Source: an uncultured Oscillospiraceae bacterium
GTDB lineage: Bacteria; Bacillota; Clostridia; Oscillospirales; Oscillospiraceae
NCBI GenBank assembly: GCA_958426425.1
Contig: CATZYY010000165.1
Coordinates: 1 to 5,288, forward strand
Length of the DNA: 5,288 bases
Direction of reading: 5' to 3'
In this document: positions 4,453 to 5,288 of the stretch, in pieces
Layout of the letters: each line of letters opens with the position of its first letter
Position numbering within the stretch: position 1 is the stretch's first letter
Translations under genes and position numbers: made by a program
Notes under the pieces: model-generated
What the model was told of the DNA's origin: nothing
The model's input: only the letters and a program-made list of their open reading frames with translations
The model's database searches: none

Positions 4453-5288
4453 TCACCGCTCCCAGACGCACGTCAGAGTGTCTCGGAGATCCTCTGGTAC
4501 GGTGTCCGGCCAGGTGGCCGTGATGGCCCCGTCCACATAGTCGTAGACCGTATACGGCTTTTCCGGCCAGCGGGTGCGCACCGCGATCTCCAGTTCACCG
4601 TCGCCGTCGGCATCCGCAAAGGCATAGGTCAGGCAGTCCTCCGCAACGAGAACCGTTTCCTCCTCGCCGGTCTCCGGGTCCTCCGCAAAGAACCGAAGGT
4701 CACATACAAAGACGCGGCCCTTGGGCTCCAGGTATGGGTCCTGATAAAGATTTTCCCCCCGGCATTTCAGGGTCGTATAGCCGAATAGGAAGTTGGCATA
4801 GCTGGAGTAATCAATGGAGCCGGTGAAGATGCTCCCCTGGTAACAGACATAGCCGGTCGCTGTGCATGCGGAGACCACGCCGTGATGGGTGGCCCGGTTC
4901 CAGACGTATTCCATCTGATAACCGTCATATCCCGTCTGGAGGCTGTCAAAATCGATGCCGTCTCCGCACCGCAGCCGCAGAAGATGGCCGTCCAGCGCAT
5001 CAATGTAGAGATAATTCACCCCGCCCACGGTCTCCTTGAGATAGATGCGGCTGAAACTCTGCTCCCGCTGGATCAGGGCGTTCCAGACGATCATCAGGCC
5101 CGCTGCCAGCAGCAATACCAACACCGCCCCCAGGCGGCTCCAGCTGCGCCGCCGCTCCCGCTTCAGGCTGTCGTCAGATATGGTCAGCAGGTTCTTCACA
5201 GGGTCCTCCTCTCCGTCCGGTGCGGCCTGCCTCCGGCAGGCCATCAGCTCCTCCACCCGCAGCTCCAGGGCCGCCGCCAAGGGCTCCA
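4453..5288 (-). CDS. membrane-anchored XRE-family regulator, upstream paralog, 5' end beyond window
   Basis: The frame is open to the right edge and enters the window at the family segment LEPLAAALELRVEELMACRR, so the helix-turn-helix itself lies outside. Visible parts, in order: the end of the HTH region, a linker nearly identical to the neighbour (AAPDGEEDPVKNLLTISDDS), the basic RRERRRSW, a transmembrane helix (LGAVLVLLLAAGLMIVWNAL), and an ectodomain. The ectodomain carries DADGDGELE, a D-x-D-x-D-G-x-x-E site like that of the paralog, then RTRWPEKPYTVYDYVDGAIT. It ends shortly after this block (CVWER) and lacks the 30-residue Glu-rich tail of the paralog. Roughly 279 residues are present. 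The TTG at 5280 is an internal codon, not a start. The role is inferred as for the paralog: transmembrane one-component regulation with an unknown signal. The stop is 103 nt before the downstream paralog. Confidence 0.87.
   Translation of the reverse strand, partial: EPLAAALELRVEELMACRRQAAPDGEEDPVKNLLTISDDSLKRERRRSWSRLGAVLVLLLAAGLMIVWNALIQREQSFSRIYLKETVGGVNYLYIDALDGHLLRLRCGDGIDFDSLQTGYDGYQMEYVWNRATHHGVVSACTATGYVCYQGSIFTGSIDYSSYANFLFGYTTLKCRGENLYQDPYLEPKGRVFVCDLRFFAEDPETGEEETVLVAEDCLTYAFADADGDGELEIAVRTRWPEKPYTVYDYVDGAITATWPDTVPEDLRDTLTCVWER
5195..5288. repeat. near-identical direct repeat, copy 2 (pairs with 4108-4201)
   Basis: This is the partner of the 4108-4201 segment and encodes the same part of the upstream paralog. 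It continues beyond the window. Repeats of this identity and length could recombine to delete or duplicate one regulator copy. Confidence 0.9.

Overview
The window is a GC-rich piece of a Gram-positive chromosome. It most likely comes from a gut Clostridia lineage of the Oscillospiraceae type (Flavonifractor, Oscillibacter and relatives). This is an inference from four things seen here: high GC with strong AGGAGG-type ribosome binding sites, a Firmicutes-style RadA, a Xer recombinase of the long 'HPNSP...YGLNAASRARK' type, and XRE regulators fused to a membrane segment.

Left part (1-1272): the 3' portion of radA on the + strand, missing its N-terminal zinc finger. It runs convergently into a small cysteine-rich gene on the - strand (1015-1272). 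The conserved core of that gene lies just beyond radA, while its C-terminal tail is antisense to the end of radA.

Middle (1273-2810): about 475 bases without a convincing gene, then a tyrosine recombinase gene (xerC-like, best start 1748) closed by a strong hairpin terminator that can work in both directions. The leader holds the most striking non-coding signal of the window: a perfect AT-rich 14-bp inverted repeat (1617-1648) in GC-rich DNA. Its inner part has the 11-6-11 geometry of a Xer/dif site, and its right arm agrees at 9 of 11 positions with the XerD-binding arm of E. coli dif. It could be a dif-like recombination site next to its own recombinase gene, or the operator of an unknown dimeric repressor.

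Right part (2811-5288), all on the - strand and read right to left: two tandem paralogous genes for membrane-anchored XRE-family regulators (HTH, one transmembrane segment, extracytoplasmic domain with a D-x-D-x-D-G site). The upstream copy runs off the window. The downstream copy is followed after 18 nt by an unrecognised 53-residue gene with a perfect ribosome binding site. The two regulators are nearly identical in DNA sequence over the HTH-to-linker region and much more diverged in the ectodomain. This suggests duplication followed by sensor divergence, or gene conversion of the DNA-binding half. The 287 bases between the small gene and the recombinase terminator hold a two-copy 39/40-bp tandem repeat and hairpins but no gene I can support.
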